NCBI GenBank assembly: GCA_044226395.1
Contig: JBGAHD010000003.1
Span: forward strand, 620,001-684,000
From: JBGAHD01 sp044226395
GTDB lineage: Bacteria; Pseudomonadota; Gammaproteobacteria; Xanthomonadales; Ahniellaceae
DNA length: 64,000 nt
Direction of reading: 5' to 3'
Shown: positions 52,961-61,648 of the stretch, piece after piece
Layout: the number at the start of each line of letters is the position of its first letter
Numbering within the stretch: position 1 is the stretch's first letter
The notes under the pieces: model-generated
Databases searched by the model: none
Seen by the model: only the letters and a program-made list of their open reading frames with translations
Told to the model about the DNA's origin: nothing
Position numbers and translations under genes: made by a program

Positions 52961-55900
52961 TCAGTGGCGATGCGTCACGCCAGACTTCGGGCAATGGCAA
53001 GGCGCCGTCGGCCCATACTCAACCCCAAAAGTCCGCCCATCCCGATGCATCTGCCAATAGAACGTCGGCACCGGCGCCCCTCGTCCACCGACCTCGGCCA
53101 TATTCGCATCCACATCAAACAGACGCCCATTGACCATCACAAAGCGCGTATCGATCGTCGCCCGAATGTTGTCCAAGGGATTGCTGTTGAGCACCACCAG
53201 ATCCGCGCGCTTGCCCGCCGTGATCGAACCGATCTGATCCGACATGCCCAGATAGTCCGCGCCATCGATCGTCGCCGCGCGCAGCGCCTCGAAGTTGCTC
53301 ATGCCGCCTTGCGTCAGCATCCAGATTTCCCAGTTCGGCGACAGACCCTGCAACTGGCCGTGGCCACCGATCTGAATCTTGATGCCGTTGTCGCGCAGCG
53401 TCTTGACCGCCTTCGACACTTCGATGTGGTAGTAGTCCCAATCCGGCGCCGTCTCGCGACGGATCGAGCGCGCGTCGAGCGTCTCGCGCGGGAAGAAGCG
53501 ATTGAGCTTGGGGTCTTCCCACACGTTATCGCGCGCGTACCACCAGTACTCGCCTGACAGACCGCCGTAGCTCACGACGAGCGTCGGCGTGTTGCGCACG
53601 TCAGTGGCCTTCCACAGTTCGATCACGTCGCGATACAGCGGCGCGACCGGGATGTTGTGCTCCACGCCCGTGGCGCCGTCGACGATCATCGGCAAGTTGA
53701 AGTTCAGCGTGCTGCCGCCTTCCTCGACCACCAGCATGTTGAGCTCGCGCGCCGCCTGGTTGATCTGCTGATGCTGCTCGCGACGCGGCTGGTTGTAGCT
53801 CTTCACGCTGAAGGCGCCATTGGCCTTCATGCGGCGCAAATGCGCGCGCGCGTCGTCGAGCGATTTCACTTCGGCCTTGAAGTCGCCGTCGGCGCCGTAG
53901 AGGATCGTGCCCGTGGAGAACACGCGCGGGCCGACCAGATCGCCCGCGAGCGCGAGTTCGGATTGACTGAACACGGTCTCGGTGGTCGCCGACGGGTCGT
54001 GCATCGTGGTGATGCCGAAGGCGAGGTTGGTGTAATAGGCCCAGTTGTTCTGCGCCACCACGCCGGTGCTGAAGTGATTGGCGTGCGCGTGCACGTCGAC
54101 ATAGCCGGGCAGGATGGTCTTGCCCGTGGCGTCGATCACGCGCGCGCCGGCGGGCACGGCGATGTCGGTGCCCGCGGCCTTGATGCTGTCGCCTTCGACC
54201 AGCACCGTCGCGTTTTCGAGCACTTCGCTGGTCTTATCGGCGTCGTTCATCGTGATCACGCGCGCGTGCGTGAACGCGACGAGGCCACTCGGCGCCGCCA
54301 CCGGCACGTTCAAGCCCACGGCGATGCCTTGCAGATCGGCGGGCTTGGGCAGTTCCTTCGGCGCGCCGGGGACGAAAGCGAACGCATCCTTGATCGCGCG
54401 CGAGAAATAGCGATCGCCCACCATCCAGTGCAGCGACTTCGAATCGGCCGACCAATGCAGATATGAACCGACATCGGCGCTCACGCGCGTCACCGGCACC
54501 GCCGTGGTGTCGCGCGACAGTTCGATCGAGCCGCCGGTCTGCGGCATCGGCGCGACGTAGGCATTGAACAACTCGGTGAACGCGACCCAGCGACCGTCGG
54601 GGCTGATGCTGACGTTGTTGACGTACTTGAGATTGAGCACTTCGCGCGGCAATTCGCCGTTGATGCCCACGCTCATGAGCTTCTTCGACAGGCCACCGCC
54701 CGTGAGGTAATACACGCGATCACCCGCGGCATTGAACTCCGGATCGGCGCCTTCCGTCGCGATGCGACGCGCCACGCCGCCGAGCGGCTGGTAGTAGATG
54801 CCAGTCTCGCCACTGTTCAAGCTGCCGGTGAGCGAAGTGCCGGATTGCTTCGACCACAGCACGGCCTTGCCGTCGGCCGAGAACCGCGGTGAGTAGTAGA
54901 AGCCCGGTTGCGCGGTGATCACGCGATCGGCGCCGCTGGCCAGATCACGCAGATGGATCGCGCCTTGCTCGGCGTCGTTCCAGGTCGTGTACAGCAGTTG
55001 CTTGCCGTCGGCGCTGTAGCTCGGCTGGTATTCGAAGCGCGTGTCGTCGTTGGTCAAACGGCGCGGCTTGCCCGAGGGCAGATCGCGCGTCCACAGATGG
55101 CCCACGGCATGGAACACCATCGCGCGACCGTTAGGGCTGGTGGCGACGTCGCGAATCATCTTCGGCGCGAACTCGCCGCGCGGAATCTGCTGATGGAAGC
55201 GCAGTGCCTGCGCGACGGTGAGATCGACATCGGCCTGGAACGGAATATTGCTCGCCTGGCCATCGCTCATGTTCACGCGCCACAGTTTGCCGCGCGCCCA
55301 GATCACCACGGCCTTGCCGTCGGGCATCCAGTCGTATTGCGCGTTGGGGCCGAACACGGCCCAGGCTTCCTGCTGATCGTGGCTCAGGCCATCCCACACG
55401 GGACGGATCGCGCCGGTGTCGAGATCGAGCACGTGCAGCACGGTCTTGTCGCGCACGCGCTTGACGAAGGCGAGGTGGTGGCCATCGGGCGAGGGCTGCG
55501 GGCGAATGGCGCCGCCGGGCGTGTCGACGAGCGTCGTGATCTCGCCGGTCTCGCGATCGAGACGACGGATCGCGTAGATCACGTCATGCACGTTCTTGTT
55601 GTACTGGAACTGCGGACCGGGGCTGACGTCCTCGGAAAAATACACGTAGCGGCCGTCAGGGCTGACCGCAGGTTCGCCCAAGTCTTGCTGATCGTTCTTG
55701 CGCTTGGTCAGTTGCAGGCCGGCGCCGCCGCTGACGTGATACATCCACAACTCGCCCGCGCCGAGCGAGCGTTCCGACGTGAAGTGCTTGCGACCGATGA
55801 TGTACTGGCCGTCGGGCGTCCACGCCGGCTGATTGAGCAGACGGAAATCTTCCTTGCTGACCTGAGTCGCGTCCTTGCCGTCGACGCCGATGCGCCAGAG

Positions 55901-56254
55901 ATTGTTGCCGCCGGCGCGATCGGAGACATACGCGATCTCGCGACCATCGGGCGAGAAGCGCGGCTGCACGTCCCACGCCGCGCCCGAGGTCAGGCGCGTG
56001 GCCTTGCCGCCATCGATCGGCAGCAGATACAGATCGCCCAGGAGATTGAACACCAGGCGCTTGCCGTCGGGACTGACATCGACATCGATCCAGGTGCCTT
56101 CGTCGACGCTGAAGCGCACGTCGCGCGTGGGACCGTGCGCGGCGTTGACGTCCCACGCCGGGGATTCTTTCGACGCGGACGCGGCGTCCTTGGCGAGGGC
56201 CGCGAGCGGCACGATTGACAGGCAAAGCGCGAGGGCAGGGGCGATACGCCGCAT
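52961..56254 (-). CDS. Exported beta-propeller/amidohydrolase fusion protein
   Basis: 1097 residues; signal peptide MRRIAPALALCLSIVPLAALA. Residues 40-650 are TolB/WD40-like propeller blades (VSPDGKRLVFN, FSPDGREIAYVSD, YSADGKQLLYTTW, ISPDGRWVAFTE). Residues 660-1060 are an amidohydrolase: ATGKTILPGYVDVHAHANHF gives the HxH metal site, later VEHNIPVAPL and IQIGGHGQLQG supply further His, and GSITAGKRADLVVLNSNPL closes the fold. The paired architecture is known in secreted peptidase/imidase-like amidohydrolases; substrate unknown. The C-terminal 15 residues are His/Cys-rich. It is monocistronic. Confidence 0.92.
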   Translation of the reverse strand: MRRIAPALALCLSIVPLAALAKDAASASKESPAWDVNAAHGPTRDVRFSVDEGTWIDVDVSPDGKRLVFNLLGDLYLLPIDGGKATRLTSGAAWDVQPRFSPDGREIAYVSDRAGGNNLWRIGVDGKDATQVSKEDFRLLNQPAWTPDGQYIIGRKHFTSERSLGAGELWMYHVSGGAGLQLTKRKNDQQDLGEPAVSPDGRYVYFSEDVSPGPQFQYNKNVHDVIYAIRRLDRETGEITTLVDTPGGAIRPQPSPDGHHLAFVKRVRDKTVLHVLDLDTGAIRPVWDGLSHDQQEAWAVFGPNAQYDWMPDGKAVVIWARGKLWRVNMSDGQASNIPFQADVDLTVAQALRFHQQIPRGEFAPKMIRDVATSPNGRAMVFHAVGHLWTRDLPSGKPRRLTNDDTRFEYQPSYSADGKQLLYTTWNDAEQGAIHLRDLASGADRVITAQPGFYYSPRFSADGKAVLWSKQSGTSLTGSLNSGETGIYYQPLGGVARRIATEGADPEFNAAGDRVYYLTGGGLSKKLMSVGINGELPREVLNLKYVNNVSISPDGRWVAFTELFNAYVAPMPQTGGSIELSRDTTAVPVTRVSADVGSYLHWSADSKSLHWMVGDRYFSRAIKDAFAFVPGAPKELPKPADLQGIAVGLNVPVAAPSGLVAFTHARVITMNDADKTSEVLENATVLVEGDSIKAAGTDIAVPAGARVIDATGKTILPGYVDVHAHANHFSTGVVAQNNWAYYTNLAFGITTMHDPSATTETVFSQSELALAGDLVGPRVFSTGTILYGADGDFKAEVKSLDDARAHLRRMKANGAFSVKSYNQPRREQHQQINQAARELNMLVVEEGGSTLNFNLPMIVDGATGVEHNIPVAPLYRDVIELWKATDVRNTPTLVVSYGGLSGEYWWYARDNVWEDPKLNRFFPRETLDARSIRRETAPDWDYYHIEVSKAVKTLRDNGIKIQIGGHGQLQGLSPNWEIWMLTQGGMSNFEALRAATIDGADYLGMSDQIGSITAGKRADLVVLNSNPLDNIRATIDTRFVMVNGRLFDVDANMAEVGGRGAPVPTFYWQMHRDGRTFGVEYGPTAPCHCPKSGVTHRH

Positions 56255-56397
56255 GGTGTGGCCTCCGTGAGGGAAGCCGCGAGTGTAGCCGTGGCGGCGG
56301 CCCGCGATCTGTGCCGCTAGTTAGGGTCGACCGTGGCGCGCGACGGTCGATGGCTGTCGCGCGGGTTCGTGGTGAAGCGGTGAACGCGCTCGCGCGC

Positions 56398-56964
56398 TCA
56401 GTGCGCGGTGGTCGTGATCACCGGATCGTCGCCCTCGGGACGACAAGCGCCGATCTCGCCGCGATGCGCGTCGATATCCGATTGCAGGGCATCGAGCGGC
56501 ACGCCGGTCGGGGCTTCGCCTTCGCCATAGGCGCGCGCGAGTGTCAGCGCCTTGGCCGCGCACGGCCAGTTGCCCAGGCGCGCGTGCGCGCTGGCCAGGC
56601 GACCGTAAGGCAAGTAATCGGTGTACCACTGGCCGTACATGCGCTTTTCCGGATTCGGCTCGGGATTGAGTTCGACCGCGTGCGCCAGATAACCGACCGC
56701 GCGGCGCGCGTCGCCGGCATCGAGCAGGCGTCGCCCGAATTCGAAATGGAAGTACCAGGGCAGGGCCTCGGTGGGCTTGTCGCGCAGACCGCATTGCACC
56801 AGCACTTGCTCGCGCAGGTGCTTCAACGCCTCGGGCGTGAGCGAGACATTGGTCGGCGCGGTCGCGGACGGCGCGAGGTCGCGCGCGTCGCCGGCGGCCA
56901 GGGTCGACGGGGCCGGCAGGGCCACGCACAAGATCACGGTGAGCAGACCAATCGCGCTTCGCAT
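56398..56964 (-). CDS. Small exported TPR-like protein
   Basis: 188 residues; signal peptide MRSAIGLLTVILCVALPAPSTLAA. The mature part is helical with TPR-like pairs (FGRRLLDAGDARRAVGYLAHAVELNP; LASAHARLGNWPCAAKALTLA). The segment EKRMYGQWYTDYLPYGRLAS resembles KMKIYGMRFEPYIPKYYLGL of the kinase partner at 51604. Two mature cysteines plus one near the C-terminus. It may bind a similar partner; function unknown. Confidence 0.75.
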   Translation of the reverse strand: MRSAIGLLTVILCVALPAPSTLAAGDARDLAPSATAPTNVSLTPEALKHLREQVLVQCGLRDKPTEALPWYFHFEFGRRLLDAGDARRAVGYLAHAVELNPEPNPEKRMYGQWYTDYLPYGRLASAHARLGNWPCAAKALTLARAYGEGEAPTGVPLDALQSDIDAHRGEIGACRPEGDDPVITTTAH

Positions 56965-57193
56965 GACACCCCCTCCGACGCCCGCGCGTGATGCGCGCCC
57001 TGACTATCTTACGTATTGCCAGGCCAGGAGACATCGCTGTCGCGCGCCTTGGGCGTGCGGTCGCCGGCCCGGTCCACGTTGACGATGGTGTTGGATCGGT
57101 GTTGCAATGCCTCAGTATTCAACGAGTTTTTAATGGTTCGGCGCCTGCGGGGGCGCGTGCCGCGTTCACTTTGTTTTTCATTGGGGAGTCGTT

Positions 57194-58573
57194 ATGACTG
57201 CTAACCGTCGAGTTCTTTGGCTGGCGATCACGCTGGCCTCGCTGTGGTCCGCGGGCGCCGCGGCGCAACAGCGTCCGCCGCAAAATTCCTGCCTGCCCGG
57301 GCCCGATCTGCAATTGCCGGCGCAGTGCAACCAGGTCGCCTTGACCGTGCCCTTCGACACCTTGCCGCCCGGCGCGCGCGCGCTGGGTCTGGGTGGCGCC
57401 TTCGCGGCGGTGGCCGACGACGCCACGGCGGCGGAAGCCAATCCCGCCGGTCAGATCATCCTCACGCGGCCGGAAGTGTCGATCCACGGTCGTCACGCCG
57501 ATTACAACGTGCCCTTCGTCAACCCTGATCTGCTCGAGGGCGCGCCGTTCGGCGCCTCGGTCGGCAATGGCTTCTCGGAATACGAAGACGCCAACTCCAC
57601 CGTGTCGTTCGCGAGCTTCGTCTATCCGTTCGAGCACTTCGTGTTGTCGGGCTACTACCACAACGCGGGCAAGCTCGATGTCGGCACCAGCGACGCGCTG
57701 TTCGACCCGGGCTTCATCGACACCTACGTGGCCAGCACCTTGATCGACGTCGAGCAGGATTCGGCGGGTTTGTCGGGCGCGTTCCGCGTCAACGACATGC
57801 TGTCGATCGGCGCCAGCGTCAAATACGCGCGCCTGGATCTGACCTATGCCGCGCAGTCGGCGCTGCTCGATTTCCGCGATCAGGAAAACGGTTCGCTGGC
57901 CAATGCCGCCACGATCACCGACCTGCAGTCGCTGACCACGGCCGCCGCCGGCGATGATTCCGACATCACCTGGAACGTGGGCCTGCTGCTCAATCCCAAT
58001 GGCAAGGTCTCCGCGGGCCTGGTCTATAAGGAAGGCGGCAGCTTCAAGTTCGACACCGCGCTGCGCTTCGTCAGTCAGTTCAACTGCAATGGCGCGGCCG
58101 GTTGCACCGGCAATCCGGTGGACGTGTCGCGCGACTTCGGCTTCGGCAAGACGCGCGTGGATCTGCCCGATGTGCTGAGCCTGGGCATCGCCGCGCGTCC
58201 GTCCGACACGTGGTTGCTGTCGCTGCAGTTCGATCGCATCGACTACTCGGATCTGCCGGCGCCGCGCGCCAGCAGTCTGATCTTCGCCGTGCCGACCGCG
58301 CCGGAGACGATCGACGCCGCCATCACCACGCACTTCGGCGTGGAGAAGACCTTCCTGTTCGACGCGCCGGTGCTGGGCATGAGCCTGTTGTCGGTGCGCG
58401 GCGGCGCGTTCAACGATCGCGATCACGACGGCTTCGCCGCGCTCAAGACCAACGACACGCACTACACCTTCGGCGTGGGCACGGTGTTCTTCGACGATCT
58501 GCAGATCGACGTGGGCGCGGAGTGGTCGGACAAGATCGACGACATCGTGCTGTCCGCGGTGTACCGCTTCTGA
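57194..58573 (+). CDS. OmpP1/FadL-family outer-membrane transporter
   Basis: 459 residues. Signal peptide LAITLASLWSAGAAA; then an N-terminal plug (ARALGLGGAFAAVADDATAAEANPAGQIIL, characteristic of FadL/TodX) and a beta-barrel ending in aromatic F (LSAVYRF). Family members move hydrophobic molecules such as fatty acids across the outer membrane. SD GGGGAG upstream. A hairpin terminator follows. The 229 bp in front (56965-57193) show no recognisable element. Confidence 0.92.
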   Translation: MTANRRVLWLAITLASLWSAGAAAQQRPPQNSCLPGPDLQLPAQCNQVALTVPFDTLPPGARALGLGGAFAAVADDATAAEANPAGQIILTRPEVSIHGRHADYNVPFVNPDLLEGAPFGASVGNGFSEYEDANSTVSFASFVYPFEHFVLSGYYHNAGKLDVGTSDALFDPGFIDTYVASTLIDVEQDSAGLSGAFRVNDMLSIGASVKYARLDLTYAAQSALLDFRDQENGSLANAATITDLQSLTTAAAGDDSDITWNVGLLLNPNGKVSAGLVYKEGGSFKFDTALRFVSQFNCNGAAGCTGNPVDVSRDFGFGKTRVDLPDVLSLGIAARPSDTWLLSLQFDRIDYSDLPAPRASSLIFAVPTAPETIDAAITTHFGVEKTFLFDAPVLGMSLLSVRGGAFNDRDHDGFAALKTNDTHYTFGVGTVFFDDLQIDVGAEWSDKIDDIVLSAVYRF

Positions 58574-58635
58574 TCGACCTCCGCTGATGGCCCGGCGCGG
58601 CGCTTCGACGGCGCGCGCCGGCACCACGGAAACCT

Positions 58636-58668
58636 ACGACGCCCGGCCCATGCCGGGCGTCGTCGTTT
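58636..58668 (+). terminator. Terminator after the FadL-like gene
   Basis: A perfect 12-bp stem (ACGACGCCCGGC 58636-58647 with 58652-58663, loop CCAT) followed by a short CGTTT tail, 63 bp after the stop codon. Confidence 0.7.
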
Positions 58669-58799
58669 CGCGCGATCGCGCGGCGCCGTGGCCGACGCGC
58701 GCGAGTCCCGCGCGCCGACGACCGGGACTTCCTACACCTTGAGTCCGCGCCGGTCACCTATACTTGGCGGAAGAGTTCACCACTGCCGAGGGGAAGGTC

Positions 58800-59735
58800 A
58801 TGGGCGTTCTGGGTTGGATTGTCGTCGGCTTCATCGTGGTCACGTTGTTCCGCGGCGTGCGTTTCGTGCCGCAAGGCTTCGAGTACACGATCGAGCGCTT
58901 CGGCCGCTACACGCGCACGGCGCCGCCGGGCCTGGTGATCTTCGTGCCCTGGATCTACGGCGTGGGCCGCAAGATGAACATGATGGAGCAGGTGCTTGAT
59001 GTGCCCTCGCAAGAGGTCATCACCAAGGACAACGCCGTGGTGCGTGTCGACGGCGTGGTGTTCTTCCAGGTGCTCGACGCCGCCAAGGCGGCCTATGAGG
59101 TCTCCGACCTGCAGCAGGCGATGATCGCCCTGGTCATGACCAATATCCGCACCGCGATCGGCTCGATGGATCTCGACGAATCGCTGTCCAAGCGCGATGA
59201 GATCAACCACAAGCTGTTGCGCGTGGTCGACGAGGCCACGCATCCGTGGGGCATCAAGGTCAATCGCATCGAGTTGAAGGACATCCAGCCGCCGCGCGAC
59301 CTGGTCGATTCGATGGCGCGTCAGATGAAGGCCGAGCGCGAGAAGCGCGCGCAAATCCTCGAGGCCGAGGGCGCGCGTCAGTCCGAGATCCTGCGCGCCG
59401 AAGGCGAGAAGCAAGCCGCCGTGCTCGAGGCCGAGGGCCGTCGCGAAGCCGCGTTCCGCGACGCCGAGGCGCGCGAGCGTCTGGCCGAAGCCGAGGCGCG
59501 CGCCACGACCATGGTGTCCGAGGCCATCGCCAAGGGCGACGTGCAGGCGATCAACTACTTCGTCGCCGACAAGTACGTGCAGGCGCTCAAGGCCCTGGCC
59601 GCGTCGAACAATCAAAAGGTGCTGATGATGCCGATGGAGGTGTCGGGCATTCTCGGCTCCATCGCCGGCATCGCCGAGTTGACCAAGAGCGGCATCGAGG
59701 CGCGTCAATTGCCGCCGAAGGCGCCGAATCAATAA
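58800..59735 (+). CDS. qmcA: SPFH/Band-7 (QmcA, stomatin-like) membrane protein
   Basis: 311 residues. One N-terminal TM (GVLGWIVVGFIVVTLFRGV), an SPFH domain (VPQGFEYTIERFGRYTRTAPPGL; DVPSQEVITKDNAVVRVDGVVFFQV), then a charged coiled-coil tail rich in EAEGARQSEILRAEGEKQAA. Forms oligomeric membrane microdomains and modulates quality-control proteases. The ATG at 58800 follows GGGGAAGG. Paired with nfeD as in Escherichia coli (ybbK-qmcA). Confidence 0.93.
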   Translation: MGVLGWIVVGFIVVTLFRGVRFVPQGFEYTIERFGRYTRTAPPGLVIFVPWIYGVGRKMNMMEQVLDVPSQEVITKDNAVVRVDGVVFFQVLDAAKAAYEVSDLQQAMIALVMTNIRTAIGSMDLDESLSKRDEINHKLLRVVDEATHPWGIKVNRIELKDIQPPRDLVDSMARQMKAEREKRAQILEAEGARQSEILRAEGEKQAAVLEAEGRREAAFRDAEARERLAEAEARATTMVSEAIAKGDVQAINYFVADKYVQALKALAASNNQKVLMMPMEVSGILGSIAGIAELTKSGIEARQLPPKAPNQ

Positions 59736-59750
59736 CGTCGAGGAGCAACC

Positions 59751-60185
59751 ATGAGCAACAACGTCTACTTCTGGTGGGGGTTGGCGCTGATCCTGATGGC
59801 GGCCGAAGCCTTCATGCCCGGCGCCTTCCTGCTGTGGCTGGGTTTCGCCGGCGCCGCGATGGGCGTGCTGGTGTGGCTGGCGCCGTCGTTGCCGGGCGTG
59901 TGGCAGGCGGCGGCGTTCGCGTTGTTCGCGGTGATCAGCGTGGAGATCTATCGCCGCTTCGTGAAGCCGCGCGAGCCGCGCAGCGACAAGCCGCTGCTCA
60001 ACCAGCGCGCCGCGCAACTGGTCGGTCGCAGTCTCGTGCTCAAGGACGCCATCAACGGCGGTCGCGGCAAGGAGCAGATCGGCGACGCGCTGTGGTCGCT
60101 CACCGGCCCCGATCTGCCGGCGGGCACGCGCGTGGTGGTCACCGGCTTCGACGGCATGGTGCTCATCGTCGCGGAGCCGACATGA
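59751..60185 (+). CDS. NfeD-like membrane protein
   Basis: 144 residues. Two to three TM segments (FWWGLALILMAAEAF; LLWLGFAGAAMGVLVW; VWQAAAFALFAVISVEIY), then an OB-fold soluble domain (QLVGRSLVLKDAINGG... VVVTGFDGMVLIVAEP). NfeD proteins accompany stomatin/SPFH proteins and are thought to act with them in membrane quality control. Starts 15 bp after qmcA with GAGGAG upstream. Confidence 0.92.
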   Translation: MSNNVYFWWGLALILMAAEAFMPGAFLLWLGFAGAAMGVLVWLAPSLPGVWQAAAFALFAVISVEIYRRFVKPREPRSDKPLLNQRAAQLVGRSLVLKDAINGGRGKEQIGDALWSLTGPDLPAGTRVVVTGFDGMVLIVAEPT

Positions 60186-60193
60186 AAACGGCG

Positions 60194-60220
60194 ATCCGCG
60201 CGGCGCGATGCCGCGCGGAT
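60194..60220 (+). terminator. Hairpin between nfeD and gcvH
   Basis: ATCCGCGCGGC (60194-60204) pairs with 60210-60220 (loop GCGAT), 8 bp after the nfeD stop codon. There is no T-tract. I see no glycine riboswitch in the short gcvH leader. Confidence 0.5.
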
Positions 60221-60287
60221 TGCTCCGCGACGCTCAACGCCTGATAAAATCCGCTCCCTCCCGCAGCCGCCATCGCACGAGTAGGCC

Positions 60288-60653
60288 ATGAACGAGATTC
60301 CCGGCGATCTGAAGTTCCTCAAGTCCCACGAATGGGCCCGCGTCGAGGACGACGGCACGGTCACCATCGGCATTTCCGATCACGCCCAAGGACAGTTGGG
60401 CGATCTGGTGTACGTCGAGTTGCCCTCGATCGGCGACGACATCGAAGCAGGTGGTTCCTGCGCGGTGGTGGAGTCGGTGAAGGCCGCTTCCGACGTTTAC
60501 AGTCCCGTCTCCGGACGCGTGGTGCGCGTCAACGAAGCACTGTCCGACAAGCCCGAGACGATCAACGAAGACGCGTTCGGCGATGGCTGGATCTTCGCGA
60601 TCAAGCCGTCGAATCTGGCCGAGCTCGAAGAGCTGCTCTCGCCCGACGAATAA
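60288..60653 (+). CDS. gcvH: Glycine cleavage system H protein
   Basis: 121 residues, usual family length. LKFLKSHEWARVEDDG at the start, and the lipoyl-lysine in VESVKAASDVYSPVSG. It shuttles the methylamine intermediate between GcvP, GcvT and GcvL. No other gcv gene is adjacent, so it is separately transcribed. A strong terminator overlaps the stop codon. Confidence 0.98.
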   Translation: MNEIPGDLKFLKSHEWARVEDDGTVTIGISDHAQGQLGDLVYVELPSIGDDIEAGGSCAVVESVKAASDVYSPVSGRVVRVNEALSDKPETINEDAFGDGWIFAIKPSNLAELEELLSPDE

Positions 60654-60679
60654 CGGCCGCGCGAGCGGCCGTTTTTTTT
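60652..60679 (+). terminator. Rho-independent terminator of gcvH
   Basis: A perfect 9-bp stem (60652-60660 with 60665-60673, loop GCGA) followed by eight T residues. It begins within the gcvH stop codon. Confidence 0.95.
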
Positions 60680-60867
60680 CGTCCGCGACGACGTCGACGA
60701 ACACGCTCGCGACGCGCGCGCGCGAATGGAAAATCGCGAAAAAACGCTTGCTGCACGCAAATTTCTCGCGATCGATCGCGCGCGACGAAGCGCGCGACGC
60801 GCGCGCGCTCGTCGCCGCCGCGTGACGCGCGACACACTTCGACACCAGTCCGCGAGCAAAAAAAATG

Positions 60868-60896
60868 TTGACAGTCAAGCCGCGCGGGTTTAGTTT
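60868..60896 (+). promoter_or_regulatory. Possible promoter of the histone-like gene
   Basis: A perfect -35 hexamer TTGACA (60868-60873), a 17-bp spacer and a poor -10 (TAGTTT, 60891-60896). It would give a 5' leader of about 285 nt before the ATG at 61189. The rest of 60680-61188 is rich in GCGCGC runs; no convincing gene is seen. Confidence 0.4.
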
Positions 60897-61188
60897 TTCG
60901 CCAGCGCGATAGCCATGCCTCCGACAAATGGGTGAGAGATTCCTCGACGAAACGTTCGACACCAGCGGACTCCGTGCCGCGGTCAAGTCGTCGCTTACCG
61001 TCGCCGATACGATGATCTCCACCTCCGTCACTCGCCTCGATGGCACCCTTTCCTTTTCGATCGTCGGCCGGATGCCGTGCATCTGGGTCGCGTGCAAGCA
61101 CGCACGCGGCATCTGACCGCGACGAGTTTCACCGGGCAATCAAGCAACACCAACCAACACAACTGAAAAAACAACGAGGAGCATTCCT

Positions 61189-61356
61189 ATGAAAGCAGCA
61201 CCCAAGAGCACGAAGCGCACCGTGAAAGCCGCGGCCAAGAAGCCTGCCAAGAAGGCTGCCAAGAAGGCCGCCAAGAAGGCCCCGAAGAAGGCTGCCAAGA
61301 AGGCTGCCAAGAAGCCTGCGAAGAAGGCTGCCAAGAAGGCCGCGAAGAAGAAGTAA
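61189..61356 (+). CDS. Short Lys/Ala-rich histone H1-like protein
   Basis: 55 residues, translated directly from the sequence. After MKAAPKSTKRTVKA the protein is an almost uninterrupted AAKK/APKK/PAKK repeat ending in KKK. Such peptides resemble eukaryotic H1 tails and the C-terminal tails of some bacterial HU/H1-like proteins, and should bind DNA or RNA by charge. AGGAG lies 7-8 nt before the ATG, and a 13-bp terminator follows 20 bp after the stop, so it is a complete gene. Function in the nucleoid is inferred. Confidence 0.88.
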   Translation: MKAAPKSTKRTVKAAAKKPAKKAAKKAAKKAPKKAAKKAAKKPAKKAAKKAAKKK

Positions 61357-61375
61357 TCCCCTTAATCGGGTCTCG

Positions 61376-61410
61376 AAACCATCGCGCGGCTGCCCGGCGC
61401 GCGATGGTTT
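61376..61410 (+). terminator. Terminator of the histone-like gene
   Basis: AAACCATCGCGCG (61376-61388) pairs with CGCGCGATGGTTT (61398-61410), a perfect 13-bp stem followed by GTTT. Confidence 0.8.
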
Positions 61411-61545
61411 GTTTCCAGGCCCGACGCGACACCCGCTCCGCCCGCAACGCCCCTCGCGACACCCCGCCCGCTCCACCTCTCCCGCGTCACCCCCTCCGCC
61501 GATCGAAGTCTCGCGCCGAAGCGCGTCGTCTTCGCGCATCGTCGC

Positions 61546-61565
61546 GTCGTGTCGTGTCGTGTCGT
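61546..61565. repeat. GTCGT microsatellite
   Basis: Four perfect tandem GTCGT units in the 291-bp non-coding gap before the SRPBCC gene. The copy number could vary by slippage. Nothing else is seen in this gap. Confidence 0.7.
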
Positions 61566-61648
61566 CGTGGCCGTCGTTCGCGTGATCGACAGTCCGTGGC
61601 GCGGGCGTATGATCGGCGCGGGGCGGGTCTCAACCGGAGGAGAGCGTC

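Noticed and set aside
60186..60287. Possible glycine riboswitch before gcvH.
   Set aside because: The leader is too short and shows only one GC-rich hairpin that probably ends the nfeD transcript.
60928..61116. 62-codon frame before the histone-like gene.
   Set aside because: No SD, no recognisable features, in the leader region of the next gene.
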